Of a stretch of DNA of 45,057 bases, positions 17,342-24,835 are shown piece after piece (position 1 is the first letter of the stretch; every line of letters begins with the position of its first letter). The notes beneath the pieces are model-generated. The model was given only the letters and a program-made list of their open reading frames with translations. It searched no databases and was not told the DNA's origin. The translations under genes and the position numbers were made by a program. The DNA comes from an uncultured Schlesneria sp. (lineage in GTDB: Bacteria; Planctomycetota; Planctomycetia; Planctomycetales; Planctomycetaceae), in the NCBI GenBank assembly GCA_903834925.1, contig CAILLA010000149.1, forward strand, positions 1-45,057. Direction: 5' to 3'.

Positions 17342-18160
17342 TCAGACACCGCATTCAGCGACACGAGAGTGAAGAAATTGATGCCACTCAAAAAAACTCC
17401 GCAGCATGGTTTTGAACGGGTCTCCCATAACCGACCAATCATTGGTCACCCTCTCTGTATTCAAATCGCTCGAAATCCTGTCGATCACGCGAACATCAGT
17501 CACTGCCAACGATGTCATGGAGCTCAAAAAGATCCAGCCAGCGATAAAAATCACGGGACCATAACGAATTCGCCCCACCCTCGTTTCTCGTGGGGCAAGA
17601 AATTTCGTTTGGGTCGATTGGCGCGGCTTGACGAGCAGCAGGTACGCTGAGAAGAGAGTCAGGGGGACGACGATGGACCAATAGGGAACGGAGAGAAACT
17701 CAAAGTGGACTGGATTCTTGGTCCAACTTTGTTTTCTTTCATTGCGAGTTTTGAGGATGTATCTGCATCCATACAAACACCATTCCGTTTTGGCAGGCAC
17801 TTGGGGAAAACCATTGATTTGGGAATAAATACGGGTGGTTGTGGTCCAATGACTTCGAGGGTGAAGGTCGAAGCCCATAAAGTCTATATCCTGGTATTCG
17901 CCAGACCAATTGACCTGCATGATCTCGGTACTGAACTTCACAAGCGTAGGAGCGGTATCACCGGAGACTCGATTTGTCTTGATGCGACGATAGTCGATGT
18001 ATCCGTTTTGAGAAAACAATGTATGCAAAGTCGAGTCGAACGGAATGTTAATGATGTCGACGAGTTCACGACTTCTCACCCATCCTGCCATGAACACGCA
18101 CGCCGTCATCAACGTCATCAAGCCAACCTTCCGTCTCCATCCTCGAAAAAACGCCCTCAT
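17342..18160 (-). CDS. FRGWRR-family membrane protein (long member)
   Basis: The N-terminus MRAFFRGWRRKVGLMTLMTA plus CVFMAGWVRS matches the two other full copies at 18157-18675 and 21156-21662. A basic FRGWRRK patch precedes the first membrane helix. A second helix, VPYWSIVVPLTLFSAYLLLV, follows the family's PYW motif. The region between them is an exported or luminal beta-rich segment. This copy is longer (272 aa) because of a C-terminal extension with another hydrophobic stretch (GPVIFIAGWIFLSSMTSL). ATG 18160 overlaps the stop of the upstream family member by 4 nt, so the pair is translationally coupled. The function is unknown. Confidence 0.7.
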   Translation of the reverse strand: MRAFFRGWRRKVGLMTLMTACVFMAGWVRSRELVDIINIPFDSTLHTLFSQNGYIDYRRIKTNRVSGDTAPTLVKFSTEIMQVNWSGEYQDIDFMGFDLHPRSHWTTTTRIYSQINGFPQVPAKTEWCLYGCRYILKTRNERKQSWTKNPVHFEFLSVPYWSIVVPLTLFSAYLLLVKPRQSTQTKFLAPRETRVGRIRYGPVIFIAGWIFLSSMTSLAVTDVRVIDRISSDLNTERVTNDWSVMGDPFKTMLRSFFEWHQFLHSRVAECGV

Positions 18161-18675
18161 GATGCGGCCCTTCCCTTGTCGGAAATGAGTTCAGAAGTCT
18201 TGTTTGGGGTCGATTTGTGGGGCGTTGAAACCAAAAGCCAAAGTGAAAAAAGGGACAGGGGGACCGTCAGGAACCAGTAGGGGAGGACGAGGGTTGACAT
18301 TGCGATTGTCGTTGAACCGTATGGACGATAAAGGCCATCAGAGAAATGAATTCCCGCTCCCAAATCGACTTGCCAGGCAGGGTCATCCAAAACTGGAATG
18401 AACTCGTATGTTCCGTCTGCCCGCTCATTCGCATGGGCGTTACTTCGAATAGGAAATGAACTAACACCGACGAGCGGTGAATCTGTGAAGGGATTCGTTT
18501 TGACAACCACAACGTGTCCAAGGATTGGTTCCACGCCTAAACGCCAGAAACTACCGTTTACTTCTACCCAATCGGAAGTCTGTGAACTCCTGACCCACCC
18601 AGCCATAAATACGCACGCCATCAGCAGCGTCACGACACTGATTCTTCGCCGCCATCCCCGAAAAAAGTCGCCCAT
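18157..18675 (-). CDS. FRGWRR-family membrane protein
   Basis: The product has 172 residues. It starts MGDFFRGWRRRISVVTLLMA followed by CVFMAGWVRS and carries a second helix LPYWFLTVPLSLFSLWLLVS near the C-terminus. ATG 18675 is chosen because GGAGGA lies directly upstream (ggaggaatcATG); the frame is open to 18699. The middle, about residues 35-115, varies strongly between copies while both helices are conserved. It is the first gene of a coupled pair with 17342-18160. No enzymatic motif is visible. The function is unknown. Confidence 0.7.
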   Translation of the reverse strand: MGDFFRGWRRRISVVTLLMACVFMAGWVRSSQTSDWVEVNGSFWRLGVEPILGHVVVVKTNPFTDSPLVGVSSFPIRSNAHANERADGTYEFIPVLDDPAWQVDLGAGIHFSDGLYRPYGSTTIAMSTLVLPYWFLTVPLSLFSLWLLVSTPHKSTPNKTSELISDKGRAAS

Positions 18676-18806
18676 GATTCCTCCAAAACGAATCGACAAT
18701 CACTCCAGTGATCTTGCCTGCCTGATTCGATCAGGGATACGATGTCAAAATGTCGTGAGGGCGTCAAATGGGAGTGGTGGATACTGGGTCTATGCCAAAA
18801 GGATGG

Positions 18807-19551
18807 ATGATGCGTGCCTTCCAACTATTGCTAATCACTGCTGCGATCTCGGTTCGTGTTGCGATCGCACAGGAGCAATCCGACGAATCGAAGATCATAT
18901 TCGCAATTGAACGCTTGGGAGGCACGGTCAACAAAAATGAAGTGCCGGGTCAAGAAGGTCTGAGTGTGACCTTGGTAGGCCAAAACGACTTGTGAAATCT
19001 GTCGGTCAACGGTCTGAAACGATTGAATGAGATTCTGAAAGAAGCGAAGGGGGTTAAAGAATTGAGGGGATTTAGGAATCTTACGAAACTCAGCCTCAGT
19101 GGAACCAAACTGACGAATACAGGCATGAAGGAATTGCGCCATCACGACAACCTCACTTGGCTTTACCTTGGTGGAACGCAAATCACGGATATTGGAATTC
19201 AAGAATTGCGGGGACTCTCCAAACTGAAGGTTCTCGACTTATCGAAAACCGAGTTAACCGATGCCGGACTGAAGGATTTGTGCGAGCTTGAGAACTTATC
19301 GACGCTCGATGTTGGCTCCACCAAGATCACGAATGCAGCCCTGAAACACTTTCGTGGATTAACGAATCTTGCATATCTCGATCTGTCAACTACGGAAATC
19401 ACTGATGTGGGACTGAAGGATTTGAGAGAAGTCGGGAGCCTGTCCTCGCTTATTCTCAGAAATACCAAAGTTTCAAACGAAGGGTGAGGAACTCAAGAAG
19501 TCAATCGCAAAGACGCTGATTGTTTTGCGGCAGGGTGGTATTATTCAGTAG
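18807..19551 (+). pseudogene. Exported LRR protein, broken by a nonsense codon and a frameshift
   Basis: The frame opens at ATG 18807/18810 with a signal peptide (MMRAFQLLLITAAISVRVAI). It runs to an in-frame TGA at 18993-18995 (after LVGQNDL) and continues in the same frame as NLSVNGLKRLNEIL and five LRR units of the type LxxLxLSxTxITDxGLKxLR. A second TGA at 19485 truncates it. In the +1 frame the expected continuation GEELKKSIAKTLIVLRQGG runs to TAG 19549-19551, which marks a single-base indel near 19483. Two lesions argue for decay, not recoding. It belongs to the planctomycete LRR type also seen at 36657-37814 and in the giant M56 protein. Confidence 0.75.
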
Positions 19552-19571
19552 TGGCTTCCAACTTTTCCGGC

Positions 19572-19642
19572 GCAAACACCAACGCCGTCACCACCGTCAA
19601 CATGCCGATCTTCCTTCTCGACCCTCAAAAGAACTCCTTCAT
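19572..19642 (-). pseudogene. Decayed N-terminus of a FRGWRR-family gene
   Basis: Reading down from ATG 19642 gives MKEFF, a TGA stop, then GSRRKIGMLTVVTALVFA. This matches the start of the full copies (M.EFFRG.RRKIG..TL..ALVFMAG). The leader gagggaggggcggcatcATG is also shared with the copies starting at 18160 and 21662. Nothing of the rest of the gene is left. Confidence 0.65.
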
Positions 19643-19666
19643 GATGCCGCCCCTCCCTCGTTTTGA

Positions 19667-19861
19667 ATGGGTTCTCATGACGATCACTCAAGGTTGGCAG
19701 TTGGCGACATCGTACTTTGCAAAGTCAATGGGTCGCAGTGCCTTCATTTAATCAAGGCAATTCAAGGGCTTCGATTCCAGGTCGGACCCAACCGTGGCCG
19801 CATCAACGGTTGGGTTTCTTCCAACTCGATCTACGGGAAATGTATTCTTATTGAGGAATGA
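19667..19861 (+). pseudogene. 5'-truncated small protein fragment (S24/LexA-like beta fold suspected)
   Basis: The frame ends with VGDIVLCKVNGSQCLHLIKA, then IQGLRFQVGPNRGRINGWVS and a short tail to the stop at 19861. The VGDIVLCKVNG...HLVKAI...NGWVS arrangement resembles small proteins with a peptidase-S24-like fold, where GD(I/V)V is a strand motif. The residues before VGDIV do not look native, and the region just upstream is the FRGWRR remnant on the other strand. It is probably a leftover 3' part. The family assignment is tentative. Confidence 0.4.
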
Positions 19862-19879
19862 AGTTCTACTTCGAAATCC

Positions 19880-20344
19880 CTAACGATCTCTTGGCGATTC
19901 TTTCAACCAAGGAAAGTTTTCTCCCCAATCAAAACGTGGGATTTCTCGCTCGAACATGGCGCTGTGGACCTCGTTTGCAAAACAGAATTCTCCGAACCCG
20001 TGGTCGTAGTCAGTTTTGCCTAACCAGTGAAGCGTCCACACTCCGTTGTGTGAATGGGCTGCAACGGGGCTGTAAACCTTTTTCTCCCATCGCTTACCTC
20101 CAAGGTCGCACATTTCAAGACGCTCTGTGGCCAACACAAGCGGGCAGTAAGGGTACCCCCAATTCAAGCACTCGCCATGCGATGGTCCGAACTTCGTCCA
20201 GCACCATCGGTGAGCCACGCCTACTTCTGGAAAATCCCCCTCGATTACGACCACATGCGGAAATCGTGAGTGCAGATCATTACGTTCCTCTGAATCGTAA
20301 ATGTCATCGAGTTTCAAGTATTCTTCGATACTACTCGCTCGCAT
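19880..20344 (-). CDS. Hypothetical protein, 154 aa
   Basis: A soluble product rich in Trp and aromatic residues, with stretches such as VGVAHRWCWTKFGPSHGECL and HSHNGVWTLHWLGKTDYDHG. No signal peptide or membrane helix is seen. ATG 20344 shares one base with the stop of 20344-20898 (TGATG), a sign of translational coupling. A 333-codon frame on the other strand covers the same DNA, but this strand gives the more protein-like sequence. I do not recognise the family. It may work with its membrane-anchored neighbour. Confidence 0.55.
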   Translation of the reverse strand: MRASSIEEYLKLDDIYDSEERNDLHSRFPHVVVIEGDFPEVGVAHRWCWTKFGPSHGECLNWGYPYCPLVLATERLEMCDLGGKRWEKKVYSPVAAHSHNGVWTLHWLGKTDYDHGFGEFCFANEVHSAMFEREIPRFDWGENFPWLKESPRDR

Positions 20345-20898
20345 CAGTTCGAGTTCCCAGGCTTCTTTTCAAACTTCAGAATGAATTGAATTGCATCTTC
20401 AAGCGTCGTTCCACAAAAATCCGCATTCGCAGTCAGCATAATCCGAGCATCTTTGGCGAGATCCTTCATCCATTTGGCAGGAAAGTTTTCTTCCTCATAC
20501 GCTTTTGTCGGCTGGCCAAATCTGTGCGTGACGTTGAACTGAGTCAATGGCGAAGTCGGTTTAAGAGATTCCCAATCAACCTCAGAATTGCGTGCGAGAG
20601 CAACAATAAAATCGAGAATCGGTGCGTTTCCGAATCCTGGAGAATACACCCGACACCAGTTTGTTGCCGACCGGATGATTTTCGAGTCCAGTCGCCACCG
20701 CTCGAAAAAGAGGGTGAGGCTGAGCGGCACAGCAATCAGAAGTCCAAAACCAAAAAAAGCCATCGACCCTTTGGTGAAAACATCAATGCCAAACAAAATG
20801 ACCACGACGATAAACGCCCAAAAACAGCCGGTCGCATCCGTAGGACGGCGATGGCGTAAAATTGGCAACTGTTGATCCGTGGAATTGGACTCTGGCAT
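20344..20898 (-). CDS. Hypothetical membrane protein, 184 aa
   Basis: The N-terminal 22 residues are polar. Two hydrophobic segments follow (CFWAFIVVVILFGIDVF and MAFFGFGLLIAVPLSLTLFF), then a cytoplasmic-type domain of about 115 residues including FIVALARNSEVDWESLKP and FPAKWMKDLAKDARIMLTAN. It starts at ATG 20898 without a clear ribosome-binding site and is coupled to the downstream gene through TGATG. No family is recognised. The 257 bp between its start and 21156 hold only a FRGWRR remnant (21115-21141). Confidence 0.55.
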   Translation of the reverse strand: MPESNSTDQQLPILRHRRPTDATGCFWAFIVVVILFGIDVFTKGSMAFFGFGLLIAVPLSLTLFFERWRLDSKIIRSATNWCRVYSPGFGNAPILDFIVALARNSEVDWESLKPTSPLTQFNVTHRFGQPTKAYEEENFPAKWMKDLAKDARIMLTANADFCGTTLEDAIQFILKFEKKPGNSN

Positions 20899-21114
20899 CG
20901 CTGAGCATATCGTGAAGTAGGTAATTGATTATCGGTTGCGCAAAATACGGAATGCCTTCGCCATCTGCAACGAAACGAGCCACAACCTGCTCTACGACCG
21001 AGTACCCTCTCCAACAACATTCTTCCGATGCCACCCGATTCATGGCTGTCCTGATGTGGTCCCCTCAACCATCGGCTCTCAACAGCCCTCTTGATTTAAT
21101 CCAAAGCCCCAGGA

Positions 21115-21141
21115 TCGCCACGGTTTGAAGAACTCACGCAT
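21115..21141 (-). pseudogene. Nine-codon FRGWRR-family remnant
   Basis: From ATG 21141 the minus strand reads MREFFKPWR and then loses similarity. It matches only the first nine residues of the family (MSEFFRGRR, MRAFFRGWR). Because it is so short, it is supported mainly by its position just downstream of a full copy. Confidence 0.35.
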
Positions 21142-21155
21142 GACTATGCTGCCGT

Positions 21156-21662
21156 TTATGGAAGGGATGGGGATGGCGTTTTGAATTTGTCGGGACGGGG
21201 TTTGGATAAGACGAGAAGCCAAGCTGAAATCAGAGTCAGTGGCATGACGATCGACCAGTAAGGGATTGTCACAAATGTCTCCCAAACTCCTTCCTGCCGT
21301 TCTTCATCGAACTTGCCAATTCCGAATCCACACCATCGCCATTGCCATTTCATGCGATCGTCATTGAATTCGGAAACTGCTGCCGATGTTTTCCAAATTG
21401 GATATCGCTGACCTAGATCAATTGGTTCATTGATGTCTTCCGTTGACTCTTCGTGATCTCTAGTCCATACAACTGTGTTCCTGATCGAAAACAGAGTATC
21501 GAACGTAATCAATACCGCCGAACCAGTAGTTTGTTGTCGAGCCGGAAAAATCAATGCGTCGGTGATCACGAGGCTCCTTATCCATCCTGCCATGAATAAC
21601 AACGCCATCATCAGCGTCAGCACGCCGATTTTTCGTCTCCGTCCCCGAAAGAATTCGCTCAT
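21156..21662 (-). CDS. FRGWRR-family membrane protein
   Basis: The product has 168 residues from ATG 21662. It starts MSEFFRGRRRKIGVLTLMMA followed by LLFMAGWIRS, and the second helix is IPYWSIVMPLTLISAWLLVL. The middle (about 35-125) is polar and unique to this copy. The start is supported by the leader gagggagggccgacaaaATG, shared with other family copies, and by alignment of the N-termini. The left end of the IS lies only 24 bp upstream, so the original promoter has probably been displaced. The function is unknown. Confidence 0.7.
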   Translation of the reverse strand: MSEFFRGRRRKIGVLTLMMALLFMAGWIRSLVITDALIFPARQQTTGSAVLITFDTLFSIRNTVVWTRDHEESTEDINEPIDLGQRYPIWKTSAAVSEFNDDRMKWQWRWCGFGIGKFDEERQEGVWETFVTIPYWSIVMPLTLISAWLLVLSKPRPDKFKTPSPSLP

Positions 21663-21685
21663 TTTGTCGGCCCTCCCTCGTTTGC

Positions 21686-23469
21686 GGTGCAATCCCGTTT
21701 TGCGTGATGCAATCTACGAGTTGTGGTCGTGATGAGTCAATTTCGCAAGTGTGTTATTCTTCTCGGCTGTTTTTCATTCGAGGATCGGATGGATTCGGCA
21801 CACAGTTCCGCAGGGAGGCGGTTCAATGGGAGGGATTTCCGTGGACGGTCGGGACGGCAAGTTCATCAAGACGGTGGCAGAGATGCTCATTCGGTTTACG
21901 GGTGAGGTGTTTCCGAGGTTGGCTGAATGGGAGCGGCGTCTGAAAGCCGACCCGCAGGATCTGGAAGTCTTGGAACAGGAAGTCCAGCGGGAGTTCGCGC
22001 GAGGAGCCGGATTGTTGGTGGCCGGTTTGATCTCGGTCGTGATGCAGACGCCAGAATTTTCCGCCTCTGCCGAGCAGACGCGACAGGAGTATTCGGTCCC
22101 TCTGTCCAAAGGGCGTGAACGAAGGATGTCGATGCAGCTTCTGGGAGGCGTAATCATGTGGATCACCTCGCTTTACTGCGAACCGAGTCGGCGCCGGGGC
22201 AAGGGCGAGAATGAGGTCGAGGTTGTCTCGGGCCTGCACATCGAACAAGCGCAATTCGGTATGGCGAAAAAAATCTCGCCTGGGCTGGAGAGCATTGTGT
22301 CGCGGCAGTCGGCCCTCTGTCCGTCCTTTGAACTCGCCTGTGATGAACTGGATCGTCAGGGACTGTCGCTGGATCTGAAAGCCGTCCGCCGGATTGCTCA
22401 ACAGTGCAGCGACAAACTATTGAAGCTACGAACTGCGGAACTCGCGTCATGGCGCGCCGGAACGTTGGCGTCCACGAACGAACTGGCTGGGAAGCGCGTC
22501 TCGATACAGATCGACGGAGGTCGCACAAAACTTAGAGGATTTCTGCGAACGGCGATTCCGCAGGTGGAAACGCGAGACGAAAACGGTTTGGTTGTGAGCG
22601 ATGCTCCCGGACGTTCAAAACGCGTCGCGAAACGAACCTTTGATGGCGAATGGCGCGAACCGAAGCTAATGACGATCTTCATCCACAACGAAAAGGGACG
22701 GCTCGAGAAGAAAACGCAAATGACGATGGACGGCACGTTTGCGGGGCCCGATGCGATGGCCGAACTCGTCGCCATGCACTTGCATCGCTTGGGGGCGGCC
22801 AAGGCGCTCAGTCTTACATTTGTGAGCGATGGGGCGGTCTGGATCTGGGATCGCATCGATCAAATCGTGGCTCAGGCGGGAATTCCGAAGGAGGTCGCGA
22901 TTCACCAGGTTCTCGACACGTGCCATGCCGTCCATCACGTTTCCTTGGCGCTGGCCGCTCTCGGCGTGACCATCGAGCAACGAATGCCTCTGTATCGCGA
23001 TCTTCGCACCCGACTTCGCAACGGAGAATGGGAGTATGTCGTAAAGGAACTGCAGATATTTGCCGATGACGATCCGAACAATACGGATCTGCAAACAGAA
23101 TTGAGTTATCTCCAACGCCACGGCGAAGCTGGCCGACTGAACTACGCTGACTTTCGCAGGCGCGGTCTGCCCTTGGGTAGCGGCGCGATTGAAAGCAGCA
23201 TCCGCCGAGTCATCAATCAGCGATTGAAAGGAAACGGGATCTTCTGGCTCGAAGATCATGCAGAAGAAATGTTACAGCTGCGCGCACTGGTCATCAGCCG
23301 CCGCTGGGACGAACGAATTAAGCAGATGCGATCCTGGACTAAGAAAAACCACCTCACCGACTGGCGCTGGACACCTCGCCCGATGTCCTGCAAACTTGAA
23401 TCGCAAATCTTGGACGCAAAAAACGCCCTATAATCATTGGTTTTTAGCTACGCAAAATGGGATTGCACC
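21686..23469 (+). mobile_element. ISKra4-type insertion sequence, about 1.78 kb
   Basis: Terminal inverted repeats are visible: ggtgcaatcccgttttgcgt at 21686-21705 and its counterpart acgcaaaatgggattgcacc at 23450-23469, with 19 of 20 positions complementary. A single intact transposase gene fills the element. No convincing target-site duplication is seen in the flanks (cgtttgc on the left, cgatgaa on the right), so the exact boundaries could be off by a few bases. The left end is 24 bp upstream of the FRGWRR gene start; the right end is 3 nt before the start codon of the Imm26-like gene. Confidence 0.82.
21826..23433 (+). CDS. ISKra4-family DDE transposase
   Basis: The product has 535 residues from ATG 21826, which is preceded by CAGGGAGGCGG; the frame is open further up to 21751. 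Candidate catalytic residues are D230 (in VSIQIDGGRTK), D335 (in VSDGAVWIWD) and E456 (in PLGSGAIESSIRRVINQRLK). The GSGxIES...RLKxxGxxW arrangement near the C-terminus is characteristic of ISKra4-type enzymes. A His/Cys segment (HQVLDTCHAVHHVSLALAAL) lies between D335 and E456. The gene is complete, with no frameshift, so the element may still be active. Confidence 0.85.
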   Translation: MGGISVDGRDGKFIKTVAEMLIRFTGEVFPRLAEWERRLKADPQDLEVLEQEVQREFARGAGLLVAGLISVVMQTPEFSASAEQTRQEYSVPLSKGRERRMSMQLLGGVIMWITSLYCEPSRRRGKGENEVEVVSGLHIEQAQFGMAKKISPGLESIVSRQSALCPSFELACDELDRQGLSLDLKAVRRIAQQCSDKLLKLRTAELASWRAGTLASTNELAGKRVSIQIDGGRTKLRGFLRTAIPQVETRDENGLVVSDAPGRSKRVAKRTFDGEWREPKLMTIFIHNEKGRLEKKTQMTMDGTFAGPDAMAELVAMHLHRLGAAKALSLTFVSDGAVWIWDRIDQIVAQAGIPKEVAIHQVLDTCHAVHHVSLALAALGVTIEQRMPLYRDLRTRLRNGEWEYVVKELQIFADDDPNNTDLQTELSYLQRHGEAGRLNYADFRRRGLPLGSGAIESSIRRVINQRLKGNGIFWLEDHAEEMLQLRALVISRRWDERIKQMRSWTKKNHLTDWRWTPRPMSCKLESQILDAKNAL

Positions 23470-23471
23470 CG

Positions 23472-23951
23472 ATGAAAAAGAAAAAATACAAACCCGTTGA
23501 AGGCGACATTTTCAAATATTTAATCACTGACGGCGCAGTAAATGACGGGTTTACAATTTGTGGTTACGGGCGTGTGTTAAATAGCATGACCGCAGCCTTT
23601 TATTCAAACTATGCATTGCCGCCAAGAAAGGTCGGTTTTGTCGCAACTGTCGAGCACGTCTTAATTCTTGACGTCGCGTTTGTCGTTGGTTGTACTTTTG
23701 ATGGATTCGATAATGGAAATTATGACGTTATTGGAAATGTTCCTCTAGAAAATAAGTTTAAAAAACCAATTCAGTTTTATCATAGAGCTTTTGGCAAAAC
23801 TGAATGTCGGATTTTTAACATTTGGGACAGCGATAAAGAAACCTCTATGGATATCCGTAAAGTTCCTGTTCACATTGAACATTGGGGCGCATATAGTCAC
23901 GTTCATGTCGAGCAACGGTTGGGTATCTACCGAGCAAACGAAGATGCATAA
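23472..23951 (+). CDS. Imm26-like immunity protein
   Basis: The product has 159 residues and starts MKKKKYKPVEGDIFKYLITD. The early GDIF, the GYGRVL motif and the following AFYSNY fit Imm26 (immunity protein 26), a family of predicted cognate immunity proteins of polymorphic toxins. The gene is visibly richer in A and T than its neighbours, which suggests transfer. Its ATG lies 3 nt beyond the IS right end, so the native 5' region has been cut off and no good ribosome-binding site is seen. Its stop lies inside an attC-like core site, as in integron cassettes. No toxin gene is present nearby. The family call is by motif only. Confidence 0.6.
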   Translation: MKKKKYKPVEGDIFKYLITDGAVNDGFTICGYGRVLNSMTAAFYSNYALPPRKVGFVATVEHVLILDVAFVVGCTFDGFDNGNYDVIGNVPLENKFKKPIQFYHRAFGKTECRIFNIWDSDKETSMDIRKVPVHIEHWGAYSHVHVEQRLGIYRANEDA

Positions 23952-24081
23952 CAAGTCGCTCAAGCTCGTTCCGGCGCTTTCTCGCCTTCACTGGACGCGA
24001 TTCATATTTAATTGTGTTTGTCGCTACGCTTTTATCCAAAAAAACGAAATATAAAACTCGCCGTTTTGCTCGGCGTTAGCT
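23946..24081. other. attC-like recombination site (integron gene-cassette 3' end)
   Basis: The site begins with GCATAAC (23946-23952), containing the TAA stop of the Imm26-like gene, and continues AAGTCGCTCAAG. It ends CGGCGTTAGCT, with GTTAGCT at 24075-24081 in the position of the GTTRRRY core. Its 136-bp length lies within the attC range. Pairing of the outer arms (TAAC with GTTA, and loosely the next 15 bases) is possible. A new gene with its own ribosome-binding site starts 15 bp beyond it. No integrase is in the window, and the core has one mismatch to consensus. Confidence 0.5.
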
Positions 24082-24095
24082 ATCAAGGGATGTAC

Positions 24096-24293
24096 ATGGG
24101 CGCGTCCGGTGTCGGCCTGTTCCACGATGACGTTGCGGCGGATGTACGCCGCGAATACCTCGATCTGCTTGCCAGTGGCAGCAGCGATGCCAAAGTGTTC
24201 CGGACGATTGTCGGGGAGTGGAAGGAGGCCATTGCAGATTCTGACGATGGCCCGGTCTATTGGCTTGCTCTCGCCGCAACGCATTGGGAATAA
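24096..24293 (+). pseudogene. Truncated DUF4259-like small gene
   Basis: It starts MGASGVGLFHDDVAADVRRE at ATG 24096, with AAGGG 8 nt upstream. The opening MGAxGxGxFxxDxAAD resembles DUF4259-type proteins. The frame continues to WLALAATHWE and then meets TAA at 24291-24293, where a longer C-terminus would be expected. It is probably a 65-residue truncated remnant, though a short functional protein cannot be excluded. It directly follows the attC-like site, as the next cassette gene would. Confidence 0.5.
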
Positions 24294-24308
24294 TGCAATA
24301 GCGACGGC

Positions 24309-24551
24309 TTGGCAGCCCGGAATGGACCCAAGACGGCGGCAGTCGCAAGTGTACATCATCATGAAGGTCAAGCGATCGGAGGCGGGGGCAGCGTTTTCGT
24401 TTCCGCCTGTCACCTCGCCGACATCAAGCTGAAATGGTTGGATGCTGACACAGTTCGGATCGCCTATCCGAAGGACGTGAAGGTTGAGCAAAAGGACACG
24501 ACGAGCTTCTATTATGGCCGTACGATTGTGGTAAAATATCGGCGAGTTTGA
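24309..24551 (+). pseudogene. 3' fragment of an unidentified small gene
   Basis: The frame carries GGGGSVFVSACHLADIKLKW, then LDADTVRIAYPKDVKVEQKD, and ends YYGRTIVVKYRRV. The KWLDADTVRIAYPK...(F/Y)YGR.I.VKY pattern is coherent and looks like a small beta-sheet protein found in many bacteria, but I cannot name it firmly. There is no ATG with a ribosome-binding site upstream, and it is in another frame from the preceding fragment. A lost 5' end or a deletion joining two genes is likely. Confidence 0.45.
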
Positions 24552-24681
24552 GCACGGACTCTCTTGCAGTTAACCAGTCGATCAACTTGATCCGCTGACC
24601 ATTTAAAGTGTTGGCCATTGATTGGAATGCCGCGGCAATCGCGGGCAAGTTACCTTACAGCGTTCGATCGATGAAATGATC

Positions 24682-24709
24682 TCTCACAGAGCCACGAAGA
24701 CGCGGAGAG
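24682..24709. repeat. Short dispersed repeat phrase in the 24552-24835 gap
   Basis: The phrase cacagagccacgaagacgcg occurs here. Close variants recur as short dispersed repeats in many bacterial genomes, as far as I recall. Nothing else is recognisable in the 284-bp gap before the PPC-domain gene. Confidence 0.3.
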
Positions 24710-24835
24710 ATGCCTGAGAACGAGATTGACCAACCCTCCGTGATTGATTGCCTTGTGAGAAACCGAAGAGATCGATTCAATTCGATGAACGTCCGGGTGA
24801 CGATGCCCGCGTTAGTCGATTGACCATGTTCCTGA

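Noticed and set aside
18993-18995. In-frame TGA as selenocysteine or readthrough in the LRR gene
   Set aside because: No SECIS-like stem is evident next to it, the site is not a redox motif, and a second lesion (frameshift near 19483) points to decay.
19858-20859. 333-codon ORF on the plus strand
   Set aside because: It is antisense to two overlapping minus-strand genes (19880-20344, 20344-20898) joined by a TGATG junction. Its translation is rich in Arg/Ser/Pro, like a shadow frame.
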